From Himantopus leucocephalus (lineage: Eukaryota; Chordata; Aves; Charadriiformes; Recurvirostridae): a stretch of DNA of 64,000 nt. Every line of letters starts with the position of its first letter. Positions within the stretch are counted from its first letter, which is position 1. The translations under genes were made by a program, and so were the position numbers. The notes beneath the pieces are model-generated. The model worked only from the letters and a program-made list of their open reading frames with translations. It was not told the origin of the DNA and did no database searches. This document shows, in pieces, positions 12,801-24,723 of the stretch. The stretch lies in the NCBI GenBank assembly GCA_003993805.1, contig RSEF01000031.1, forward strand, positions 54,962,068-55,026,067. The letters run 5' to 3'.

Positions 12801-14587
12801 TACATAACCCTCAACCACTGGCAGCTGAGACAAAGAGACAGAAATAAAAAATGGAAACAGCTAAAGATTTCTTTGTCTGTTGAGCTGTGCAGTAAAGTGC
12901 TACTTATTTTTAGAAACAGAAAAAATATATGCAATGTGTTGTTGGCTCTTTTGCTCTTCTCACTTTTGAATCTCTTGCCAGCTAAGCCTAAATGTGGACA
13001 GTGTCATTTCAAATAAGAATGTCTGAAAACTTTGAGTGACAAAAACCAGGGACTTGTAATGGAAACAGGTGTGAGAACTTATCTGCAGTGCTTTGTGATC
13101 AGCATCAGCTCTTCCACTGATGGTATACGGAATATGGCTACATTGGATTTTGAAATAACAGCTCCTGTAATGTTTTGCCATCCACAGAGTTGAGCTAAAT
13201 GTTATTCCCACAGAACGGGTATAAGTGAATCCTCAAAAAAGCCATAGAAACAGGACCCAAACTCCTGTAAGTTTTAAGTTTGAGCATGGTGAACTTGCCA
13301 ACGTTATTCAGAGTGTGTGTAGAAAACCAATTTCCTAGCTCTTTTTTTTTTACCTCCAGGTCTGTCTCAGGTGCCTGTTACCTCTATATAATTTTGTTTG
13401 TAGACAGCACGTGCTATTAGGTAAAAACATTAACCTATTTCAGACAATGAAAAGGAACAAGTCCTAATTTACACAGAAATACCCACAGGAAGTTAGGAAC
13501 TGGTCAAGCTTGTAGTTATGACCTTCCTTATTTTGACATCCAGGCGCCATTTCCTTTCGTGGGTTTTGAAGTCCTGTTTTAGTACATTGCCACTATGACA
13601 ACCTGTGCGATGTAGCTTTAAATTACCTCGTAGGCCGAAGTCTACTGAATGAAAATAAAAAATCAACCAAAGAAATGGTTTTTTGCCAGGTGCTTGCAAA
13701 CTAATATGTTTCCCTGCAGGCTAGAAATAAAAAGCATCTTATTAAATCACATCATAAATGACCCATGTAGCACAGTTTATTTTACATTACCTAAGTAAGG
13801 AGGCACTGAGCCAAATAAATCAAAGTGAACAAGGCAATAATTGTTCCTCCTTTTATAGCACCTAAAATATGGGAGTAATGAAGGAAACGTGATTAAAGTG
13901 AGAATATTTTATTAGTAATAGGCTTTTTTTCATTGTTTTTTTTTTGAGAAATCATGTTCACTGTGCATATGGAAGCCCCTTTCCCTTTATTCTCAAGCTG
14001 ACATTTCATATATTTGAAAAGGATAATACTGTACTTGTAAAATAAGATTAAGCACAAAATGTAGGTGGCTTGTTTTAGAGTACAGATTTTATCAGCTGGA
14101 TTTGTTTTGAAATTTTTTTCATGACTTCTTGCTGCGAGAAATCACATGTTCAGTAAGAGGTCAAAACATCTCCTCAGTGCTTGTATTAAAAATTCTATGA
14201 TATTCTGGGGACTAAAGGCCACCATAGATTCTTTCTTTCATGTGCCAGCTAGTTTTATTGAAATAAATGGAATTACTTAATGGAGGTTATGTGGTGAATC
14301 TGTTTCTTAACTGAACTGTGTACTATACCCATTAGTCTTCAGTAGGATTAAGATTTCACAGAGTAGCAAATTAGATTTAATTATTACAGCTTAAGTAAAT
14401 GAAATAGCAATATGGCCCAAAGTAGAAAAATGGCCTTAATTATGATCAAAAATATAAAACAAAGAGAAATACATCTGCATGATCGAGATTAATCATGCAC
14501 TTGCCAGGTCTGAAACATGATTAAATTTGTAAAGGTGCATCTTAAAGGACTGGTTATTTAAGACAATATTCCAACATGTTTGCATAG
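9831..14587. other. No gene recognised; possible conserved non-coding stretch at its right end
   Basis: No coding signal. From about 13740 to 14580 the sequence is AT-rich but complex, with many TAAT/ATTA and TGATTAA-type words and few simple repeats. That is how conserved enhancers in gene deserts often look. This is only an impression. Confidence 0.55.
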
Positions 14588-14945
14588 GAACGTCCCTACT
14601 GGCTCAGACCAAGGGTCCTCTTAATGCAATGTCCTGTCTCTCAGGTCAGTCAGCAGCAGACACACAAGAACATAAGAAATAGGCGATGATAGAACTATAC
14701 AGAGGTACTACATAGAGAATTACATACAGGTCTTTTCCCAGGATACCTCCCCATGGCTTTTTGTCTTATGATCAAGAGTTCACATTGTATTTGGGCCACC
14801 ATGTTTATCTCATACCGACGGACCTGTCGTCTTTGAATTTGGCTAACATTTTTCTAACTCTTCCACAAGTTTTGTTCCCTCGGAGCAAAGTGTTCTGCAA
14901 TGGAATTATGCAATCTGCAAAAAAGTATTTCCTTCTGTTTATTTA
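14588..14945 (-). mobile_element. Old CR1 (reptile-type) LINE fragment
   Basis: It begins with 'ctactggctcagaccaaggg' and 'aatgtcctgtctc', and later has 'gacctgtcgtctttgaattt', a 'tccacaag..' block and 'aagtatttccttctgttt'. These blocks appear in the same order in the 3' region of CR1 families common in turtles and crocodilians (reverse orientation). A 61-codon frame (14761-14946) is a by-product. High divergence indicates great age. Confidence 0.7.
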
Positions 14946-16058
14946 GGGTACTCAACCCATTACGGTAATAAGAAATACTGACTATATACTTCCTGCTCAA
15001 CAGGCGGTTGCTGGCAGTACTGGAACTGAGTGCTTCAGTTAGATGTTGAATTCAGATTTTGGGCTTTCAAGTCATCCAGACATTGGAGGGGGACAGAAAG
15101 CCGTACCACATACACACTGAACAGCTTGCTGGTCTTTCTAACTACAGCACAGTGACACCCAGACCATAACTGGGAAACAAAAAGACCATGAGCACACCTT
15201 CAAATAATACTTTTTCCCCTGACTATTTACCATGAGTTGCTGCCTACATTCTCCTTGTGTGCCACCTATAACTGATATTTATAGCTCGTCCAATTTTCTA
15301 ATTTTCTGGTAAAAGCTATTTCCCGTGCTGCTAACTGGGATCTCACGTTCACGGAGTTCTGCATTTTCTTCTACTTCTTATCTGTACTTCAACCACTACC
15401 CTTGAGTCAAGTCATCGGTTCTGCCTCAATTCACTCACAACATTTCCCATCAACAACATTTTTCCCCATGCATGGAGACCATCACCCATGGTCCACAGAT
15501 GACGATGTTCTGTGAACATAATTGTATTGCAGTTATATGCATTTTGAAGAAACACTGCATATTCAATCTGATCTTATTCTGAAGGTATTCTTTACTTTTC
15601 CTACTGAAATTATTTCAGATTCCGTTTGGCCGATTAGACAGATTCCAGGAAGGAGAGGTGTAACTTGTATGCATCATTTTTTCCTGATCTGTAATTGAAT
15701 ACCTTGATCCCTTGTGCTGCCATCTCTCTCTGCAATTGTGTTGTGCAAAATACTGCAGGTTGGGTCTGTATGAAGGATGCTAAACATGGCAAATGCACGT
15801 GAATGAGCTAATCATGTGAATGGGTGATCCTAGACTCTGTGGGCCACCACTTCACAGTGATGCCACGTTCTGCCTCGGAAGTGACTTCTGCTTGCATGTC
15901 CATACCTACCATGTATTTGCAGCAGAAAATATCAGGCCAACTCAAGCTCTAAAACAGGTGAAATAGGCAATGAGAGAGCCTAGTAACAATCTAGTACAAA
16001 GCCTTGTTATTGGATTAGCTGAGTACCACCTGAAATTCAACCTCATTTCCCCAGTGAA
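14946..16058. other. No gene recognised
   Basis: Intergenic sequence between two CR1 copies. No frame of interest, RNA gene or repeat was recognised. Confidence 0.65.
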
Positions 16059-16440
16059 TTCATAGAATCACAGAATGGTTTGGGTTGAAATGGACCTTAA
16101 AGATCATCTAGTTCCAACCCTATTGCCATGGGCAGGAACACCTCCCACTAGACCAGGTTGCTCAGAGCCCCATCCAGCCTGGCCTTGAACACCTCCAGGG
16201 ATGGGGCCTCAATGACTTCCCTGGGCAATTTGTTCCAGTGCCTCACCACCCAGTAAAGAATTTTTTCCTAACATCTAATCTAAATCTCCCCTCTTCCAGA
16301 TTGAAACCATTACTCCTTGTCCTATCACTACCTGCCCTTGTAAAAAATCCCTCTCCATCTTTCTTGTAAGCACCCTTCAGATACTGGAAAGCTGCTATAG
16401 GGTCTCCCTGGAGCCTTCTCTTCTCCAGAAGAGTCCTTCA
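16059..16440 (-). mobile_element. CR1 LINE 3' fragment (avian type)
   Basis: Starting at 'tcatagaatcacagaatgg' it runs through 'gaccttaaagatcatctagttcc', 'cctggccttgaacacctccag', 'gggcaatttgttccagtgcctcaccac' and 'tctccctggagccttctcttctcc'. This is the canonical bird CR1 3' end in reverse orientation. It is relatively well preserved and has no usable reading frame. Confidence 0.95.
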
Positions 16441-19400
16441 GGAATGAATGGGATACACAGACCTGCTTGTCCTCTCTCAAGGGAGCGGGAATCAACCTTG
16501 GCGCAGAGGGCTGTAATCCGTATTTCCCATTACTGGCAGGTGTGAAACAAACTGACACTTCATGAAATGTTTTGTAATCCTTTTGGGATGATAAAAATAA
16601 TTCTGTAAGCAGTATAATCCTCACTGGGCTTTGTGGCTGTCTTGTGTGCCAGAAATGAATGGAAAGGAAGAACAGCCTATATTCCTTCTCCTCCTTTGTA
16701 AAAGGTCTTCCATAATTTAGACATCTAGAGCCCCTCAAATTTGCCTTTACTCAAAGCACGTACCCTCTTAGAATATTGTTTTCTCATCCCAAATCACCTC
16801 CATAGATTATAAATAAATTTCTGGAGCCAGCTCACAGCATTGGCTCAGGAGTCAAATACTTGGGAGAAGAACAGAGGAAAGAGAGTTGGGCCAGCTCCCA
16901 CCAGCTGTCCAGAGACGTGATCAACCCATTTGTGCATCTGTGCTAACTCTAATCTGCCAATGAGCCTGTGAAATACATTGACTATTTTGATCTCCCATAT
17001 AATAGTATCTTTCAGGATTAGTTTTCTCCTTTTAAGGAGGAACAGCACCAACTCATCAGTACCAAAAATACGAACACTTTGCCAGGGTTTTTAGTGCCAA
17101 ATGAGACCCAATGCATTACATTCTTGTGTAGGTTACAATAGCCATCAGGAAAAAAATTGAATGAATGACCAAGGGGTTGAACCCATGCTTTAGCACCATC
17201 TGGTGAAGCAGGAATCATCCTCTCTTCCATACTGTGTCCGTATTCACCCCTAAATGTCTTTCTGTCATTGAAATTAGCAATTATTTTGGGTACAGGCCAA
17301 CAGAAGAATAACGAAAGATATTGGAAATGGTTTCAAAAGATCAGTTTTCAGCTGAATAGCTCTGTGCAAAATGAGACATTCCTGGACTGTCCTAACAGCC
17401 TTTTGGTGTAGGTCAGTGGCGATAACAAGCAGCACTTGCCATGAGCGATTTCTTGACAGGATTCAGGATGGGATCAAGGAGCCTGACACACGAAGCCAAA
17501 ATACAATCAAAAGGGTGTTTAGTCCTTGTGCTCTTGGCAGACGAGCAATCCCTACGTGTCGCTGATGGCTTCAGACCACAACTGAACTGTGTATGGATTT
17601 TGTTTATTACTGCCGAAGATGGCAGAAGAGCAAATGCTGCCTTTGTACGTTGTTTGTTGTCTTAAATTGGTGGCGTTCAAGGTGATCGTTCTGGCTTGCT
17701 CCCCTTATTTTGGTGGGATGGGCCTGTGGGTTATGAGCATTACTTTGCTAGAAATGATTTCATTTTAAAGTCGGTCGTAATTGAAAGGTTTAGAGTATAT
17801 CCAAAAGCAACATTAAACAGATTGTGCTAAATATGATGTGTTAACTTAATCAGATATGTCATTTGAAGGGTAACCAAATATGATCATAGCTTTATTGTCA
17901 CTACATGGTCATTTACTAGAAGCCAGTAAACTACGCATTGCTTGTTAAAATCTGAGTGCCCTTTTCAAGGCTGAGTAGAGTGCTAAGTATATTAAATGAG
18001 TCACGTTTCCTTATCTGGTATGACAGATGTTTGATTTTGTTGACATTTGCAGGAATGCACAAACAATTACGACTTCAATTGTTTATTCATCAGAGAATGT
18101 GAAGTTACCTGATGGTGCATACATTCTGGGGGGGTTTGTACAATAAATCTTGCTGTTGTTGTTGGTCTCACGTAAGTTTATCAGCATTTAAAAAGACGTA
18201 AGCAATGATCCTTTTCTTTATGGAAAGGTCATTTCTTTCTGACAAGTGATGTTTTAGACACTAGCAGTATCTCGGGGAAGCTTGGGACATTTAACAAATT
18301 ATTTCTAGACATTGCAGAGAAATCAAGCATTTGCGCAACACTACATGAAAAGGCATCTAGTTTAGATACTCTTGAATTTTATACGCACCACCAAATGAAG
18401 GAGTATTCTGCTCTTTTCGATGCTCTGTGAATGGATGGGTAGTATCTGCTGGATGGTTTAGTGGGAATTCTTTCCCTTTTCCTTGGCAGCAGTCCAGAAC
18501 AGCTTTTTTTTTTTGGCAAACATTTGAGAATGTATTTCAATTTTCTTCCGCTTACAATACTTATTATAGCAACACAGCAATGTAAAACCACTGCCTGCTT
18601 AGGAAATGAGGTATGGGAATGATTTCAGTCCTTTGGACTTTTATACAAGACCACTTGAACTAAGCAAAGAAATGAAGTAAGAATTAGACAATATTTATTC
18701 AGATATTGCGGTGCTATGTAAGTTATCACTCTGTGCAAAGAATGAAGTTTTAGGAACATTAAGTTTTACGGCTAAGCACTATAGAATAGGGGGAAATGTG
18801 ATGGGAAAGTTTTACGAATGGTTTTAATGTCTTAATTCGGTGCATATTCATTCCCAAGTAACAAATACTGTTTTTCGGTGTAACAAAGAACAGCTCTAAG
18901 CATTCAGACACTTCTGTAAATTCTTGTTACCTGTGCGCCCACCTCACACATACATTAAAAAGGAAGAAGATAAATAACAAGGAAAAGATGCATCAAACAG
19001 AGCTAAATAAAATGGTGGCACAAAAAGCTGACATGATTTTTCATACAATTTTGGTTTTTTTAGCACTTTTACAAAAGTTTTACAGTCCATTTGAAATTCA
19101 AAGGACTTTCTTAATTAGCTAGACTTTGAATATATACAATTGCCATTTTATAGCGTCCCTGGCAATACAAAACCTACAGCACTTTTTGCTAGGACTTCTC
19201 TATTTTTTTTAAAAAATATGCCTGTATTTCAAAAAATACAAATATCTTCTCCAAGGTCTGAAAACACTCAATAAGGAAATCCTGAACTTTCCAAAGTCCC
19301 TTTACTTCTGTTCTGGATGTCTACTTTATGTGACATAAACAGTGTTATCCTTGCTAGCTTAAAACCACATTTGCATTATGGCATGACAATACCACAGAGA

Positions 19401-22400
19401 TTTGTTCTTTTTTTGGTCTCTGAATGCTTTCTAAATTTACTGTCTTTTTAAGACAAAAAGAAGCTAAATGTGACAGAAGAACCCGCAGAAGATTCTGATG
19501 GAGAAGGAGCAGTGAATTTTTTATATCCTGCAAGAGTAACAGAGGCATTATGAAGCCAGATGGTGCGTTGCCTCCTAAAGTACTTTTTTCCATTTTACAA
19601 GAAGACCGGAAAATTTTGAAGTATCAGCAGTTGAATGGGATTGTCAAATAGGTAGCTAATCACCAGCACCAAACAGGACAAGTATTGGAGTTTCGTGGGG
19701 TACATATTGCAAGAAGTGGAGAAACCGTGGTTTTCCAGAATAGCTAGTGAGATGGTACAAAGAAAAATGTTTGGGGTTAAGGGTAAGCAATAACACAGCT
19801 TTTTAAATGTACAGGCTGAAATTTTTCTACATCTTTTTTTTTAGTTTAATGACTTCTGATTTTGGGGAGTATGGCTTCCCAAACTGCATTGATCTGGTGT
19901 TCACAAAGTGGGCTGGCAGACTTTTTCTGAAAAATTGTCCTGCCTGAATCGTTTGTGATAGGGTATTCAGAACAGAATACCTCGGATCAAAAACGTTGCA
20001 GAAAATACTAGCCAGAATAAGGAAAGCCATGCTGCTGTTTTATTTTTAAAGTCCTCCTGTAATTATAGATGGCTTAATTCAGTAACAGTTAACATAGCAT
20101 GTAAACTGTAGATAGAAATCCTGATTTCTATTTCTTCAGGAAAATAACAAATATTCTTTGGCATGCAACTACCAAAACCTGTTCGCCCACTTGTGCGAGT
20201 GTGTGGTGCGTGTTTCGGTGTTAAAACCACGAGCCTGGTCTCTGCCCTCCCCCGCAGCGGCAGGGAGTGGTTTGCAGCCGGGCTGTTCAATTCGGTACCC
20301 CCGCCACCCCCCAAAACCAGACCCATCCACGCTGCCCTGGACCTGCTGGCCGCACCCATACAAACTCATGGATGGTTATTCACACGTAGACTGAGGTAGT
20401 GAGGAGGAATACCTGTGGAAAATTAGGTCCCAATTTTTCTTTAGGTTTTTTTTTTCACCGGGCAGGTGGACAAACACCCTTTGGTGGGCTTAAATCTTAA
20501 ATACGATTTGTGGCAGATATGAGACATTTTAACCTTGACTTAGTATGTCTCATCCAGCGGTGCCCTCCATTATTTCATCTTTAGCGAGATGGTTTGAGCT
20601 CTTGTTTTTTTTCTCTGTTATCAATAGACTTACCTTGAATTGTCTTCTATTTCTGTTTGGTCAATTTTTCAAAGGTCATTGATTTCTAAGAGAGACCAAA
20701 GGTTCCATTTAGTAATCTTAACTGAAAATTGCTAAGGGGGTTTAAGAAATGAATGTCTTCAGTCCCTGATGACATATTGTATTTTCCCTCTCCTATAATT
20801 TCAGAAAAACTTTTTAGAGTATGTATCTGACACTGATGCCGTTTTCAAAAGCAGAACCTGCAGTTATTTTCTCTCCTGCATGACCTGATTTAGTGGGTGT
20901 TCACATGGCTACTGGAGGGGTATCTAAATTTAGCTGGAGAGAGAAGCAGTATGTGGTCACCTCCCACCCACGGGAGCTTTTGTGCAGAATATGAGAGACC
21001 CAGGTTCAGTTTCAAGTGATCTCCAGTGGCCTCCCAAGAGCGTGCTTTAATCCACACAGTTTCAGGTACACTGATGAGCGTGTGCTCTCAGTACCACCCG
21101 CTGGAGATATTCCACTTTTCAAGGATTATTTAAGTATCTGTTGCATAGGAGGGGTGGTTAGGGAATTTTACTAGGACAGAAGAGACCTGAGTTTGTGTTC
21201 TAATAAATAAAAAAATATTAATTATATACAACTGTATTTAAACACTCACTGGAGCAGGTGCTGAAAGTCAGGTCTACTCTCACACAAAATTAGGTTGACT
21301 ATCAATTTTATGGGCTTTCTATAATGAAATGAAAATAGAACCACTAAAAACCTTAGGACACAGGCCCTACCTTGGGCACGGTTCCTCCCCTGAGACCACA
21401 AGTGGGGGTCCTGTTGCCCCAGAGAAACGGTGGGGTCTGGATCCTGTCCTTGTACTTGGTACTGTACCGGTGCGGACGCTCCGCTTGGCTTTCTGGGGTT
21501 TGCGCGTCCCATTCTGAGGGTTGCCTACATAGCAAACCGCAGGAAAGTTAACTTGAATTAACTTCTTAAAAAAATGAAATATCTAAAGTGGTATTAGTTA
21601 AGTTTTTGTTGGCCTGCTTAGAATTAGAGTAATTGGAAAATTGTTTTACGTAAACTGATTTCAGAGGTGAATTTAAATTGAACTGGTATAGGGCCGGTTT
21701 AACTTGAAAGCAGTGTCAAACTGAGAATTAAATAAAGTTTAATTAATTTTGAAGTCACACCTTCAGCTAGTGAATTGTCCTGTAGATAAGCTGTCAGGTG
21801 CTTGTACTCTCCTTCTGCATTAGGTACTGGGCAGAGGCGCTTAAACGGCGCATAACAAGTTAAATGGCGCAGTATCTAAATCCTTCTGCAGAATATGTCC
21901 CCCTTTGTGCGGCCAATTCAGAATGTGAAAAGGAAGACCTTATTTAGAGGTTGCCAGCCTTCCCCCTGCCCTCTCCTCCCCCCCCCCAAGCTTCGTAAAG
22001 CTAGCACTAAAATACTCCCAGCTGGGCTATAAAGAGGCATTTATAGCTCCTGACAGTGGGTTGAGATAATAGTGAGTTAACAACTTAACTGCCGCTGTTT
22101 GGCTGAAAACAATTTTCTGCAATATTGGATTCAGAGGATGGCAGCACATCTGGAAAAAGCAAACAGGAATGAAAAGTGTCAGCGTTGGGGCGGGGGCAGC
22201 TGATGCACAGCCTGCGTGGTTTCGCAGCACAGTGATGCGCACGTTTCCAGAAAAGTTTCCAATTAGCTGCCCCTAAATGTGAAGCCGCAGTGCTTCAGGC
22301 TGTCAGAAAAAAAACCTCCGTAAGACAAGGTCTTGAAGAGACGGATCTTCTTTAGAGAGGCACATCTTCCTTAGCTTTCACTTTCAATTACCTAGATGGC

Positions 22401-24254
22401 TCATGAACGCATGCAAAAAGAATTGCTCATTCATATTAATGACCCGTATATATATGTTTACTTTTTTTTTTCCCCACCAGCCCATCCTGACACTGTTTCA
22501 GGCAACAGCTAATAGCTTTGGTTAACTGCAAAGCCCCATTTTGTCAAATATCCGTGCTGACTGATGCAGCAGGGTAGTAGCTACCAGGTTTTTCCTTCCT
22601 CAAGGATGATATCTTTCTTCTTGTCTTTACAAAACTACATTTAGTACAGAATTATGGAGCACTTTTTTCTCCTACACTTAAAGAGCCCTCAAGCAATTCT
22701 GAATTCTAATCGTGCAATCAAAGTTTTAGGAAAAAGAAGCAAAACCTCAGACCACACTCTTTCCTCTCAGCTCTCTCCTTCCACCCCCATCATAATTTTT
22801 ATGCTCACCATTTTTTCACCAGCAAGGTACATTTCCACAATTTGTTGCTGGCTCTGGCTTAGTTAGGTTCTCAGCAACACTATTTATACACTGACATTTT
22901 TCAAAGAGCTGCATGCTCTACATAGCTAATGGAAAAGGTGGCACAACCACAGAAAAGAACTTAATATTATTCATGGAATACTGAAAGAGAAAATGGAACA
23001 GTGGATCACATTAATTCCAGCAAATACTATTATTTTAAACTCATTTAAATGCAAGTCAAACTTATTGGGCATTTCATCCTAGAGAGCAACTAACATTTAT
23101 CTTCTTGCTATAATCGGAGCAAACAAAAGCTGGTTGGGGAGTTGGTCAGAGGTTGGCGTTCACGGTTTTCAGGAACGGGCCATCAGCACAGCTGCCTCTG
23201 ATAGAACTTATAGATGCAGCAGAGGAGAGGCAATTCTACCTTCATGTTTTATTTAATTGGAACGATGATTAATTGCATGCATTCCCATCTGTACAGAGGG
23301 TCTTACAGTCCCTGTCTTTTCATCTGGGTCTGCCATAAACCGGTCAACGCTATTCCAAAGTCTGTGTTTCCACTAACCCATACCCTAAACTTACAGCATT
23401 CTTCCCACTTGTATACCTATGTCTTTTTGTGATAATTGAAGGTGTAATTACAATACCTGTAACAATAAATTAACATTACTGTGTTCCTCTGATACACATT
23501 CCAATTTCTGGTTAAACAATCCAGAGACTCAATCTATTTTGCCCCACTTCACGTATTTTTATGCATGAAAATAATGATTATGCATACTTCTTATGGCTTT
23601 TTAACGTACCCCACTGAGGTGAGAACAGGCAGGAGTATTTTTATAACACTGGACAGCTGGATTGTATCCCAGCTCTGCTATGACTTCGTGGGTGTATCAA
23701 TTGACCTTTCTGTAACTTTATTTTCTTGTTCATGAAATTGAGAATGATCAAATTCTTTTACATGGAGGCAACGAAGTTAGTGACTCCATTCATTCCTTCT
23801 TTCTTTTTTATTTTTTTCCCATTAACAATTATATTTAATTTTTGGAATAATACCCACCATTATCACTACACTGAGATTCTGAAAATCAGCCAAGGTAATG
23901 AAATGCAATGTTTACATCACCTTTATCCTTGAAGAGTAAAAATAATTTTCATGTGTTAGCCTGTGCGATACTGTCCAAGCTCTCATCCACTGCTTATGTT
24001 CAACAAGAACAGCTGCTAATTTGGTTGTCAAGACAACCACATCTCTACTTTCATATTTTCTTCCTCAAGCCCAATTTGTTTATAAAGCTCTGAATTGTTT
24101 TGTGTTCCTCTGTTAACCTCAAACAAAAATAAAAATCTCAGGCCAGCAAAAATACCATAAAAAGGAAAAGAGTAGCTGACAACTTACATGAGAAAAGATT
24201 TTGAATTTTTACTCTACTATTTAGTGAGTAGTAAAAAGACTTTTATGTTATTTT
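16441..24254. other. No gene recognised; two small CpG-rich patches
   Basis: About 7.8 kb without coding signal. The 136-codon minus frame at 16328-16738 starts in CR1 and is not a gene. Small GC/CpG-rich patches lie at about 20160-20400 and 21370-21540. Complex AT-rich sequence at 18640-19150 and 22020-22240 could be conserved non-coding DNA. Confidence 0.6.
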
Positions 24255-24414
24255 CATAATGCCCTGGTTTGAGGTAAAACAGGACCAATTTTGTTCAAAC
24301 TTTGCTTCTTAGCTGGGCCTCTTCTAACTACTGAAATTAACAGTGTATTGTGCAGACACTGTTCGCTCTCTCAGAGTGGTAAGACCAATGTTTATAGCTG
24401 ATGCCCAGGCATGG

Positions 24415-24497
24415 GAGGCTCTTGCTTACACTTATTGCTATAACAAACAAGGTCANGAGGCTCTTGCTTACACTTATTGCTATAACAAACAAGGTCA
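24415..24497 (+). repeat. 41-bp exact tandem duplication around a single N (probable assembly artefact)
   Basis: Bases 24415-24455 and 24457-24497 are identical over 41 bp and are separated only by one N at 24456. That is the signature of two contigs with overlapping ends joined without merging, not of a biological duplication. Confidence 0.85.
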
Positions 24498-24563
24498 GCT
24501 AACTTTGTTGCTTGCCCCGTTGGAGGGTCGGAAGGGGAAAAGCGCAGTGGGGTCCCACCTGCG

Positions 24564-24663
24564 NNNNNNNNNNNNNNNNNNNNNNNNNNNNNNNNNNNNN
24601 NNNNNNNNNNNNNNNNNNNNNNNNNNNNNNNNNNNNNNNNNNNNNNNNNNNNNNNNNNNNNNN
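24564..24663. other. Assembly gap, exactly 100 N, in GC-rich sequence
   Basis: Exactly 100 N, a standard placeholder. Flanks contain repeated 'ggggtccca/cct' and 'ggggtccccc' words, which suggests that a GC-rich tandem array caused the break. Confidence 0.95.
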
Positions 24664-24723
24664 GTCCCATCTGGGGTCCCCCATGTCCCCAGTGGCCAAT
24701 TTGGCCCAAACCACAACACATAA

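Larger units (their letters stand above)
24260..24718 (+). mobile_element. LTR of an endogenous retrovirus-like element, with target-site duplication
   Basis: The segment opens TGCCCTGGTTTGAGG and closes CACAACA, so it has the TG...CA ends of an LTR. It is flanked by exact 5-bp direct repeats CATAA (24255-24259 and 24719-24723), as expected of an LTR insertion. The 5' part resembles LTRs common in birds. It contains a 100-N gap and an apparent false duplication, so true length is unknown and internal sequence could be hidden in the gap. No viral coding sequence is visible. Orientation is inferred from the 5' similarity. Confidence 0.65.

Noticed and set aside
20390..20412. CTGAGGTAGTGAGG, similar to the let-7 5' end
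   Set aside because: Only about ten bases agree and no hairpin partner is visible nearby.
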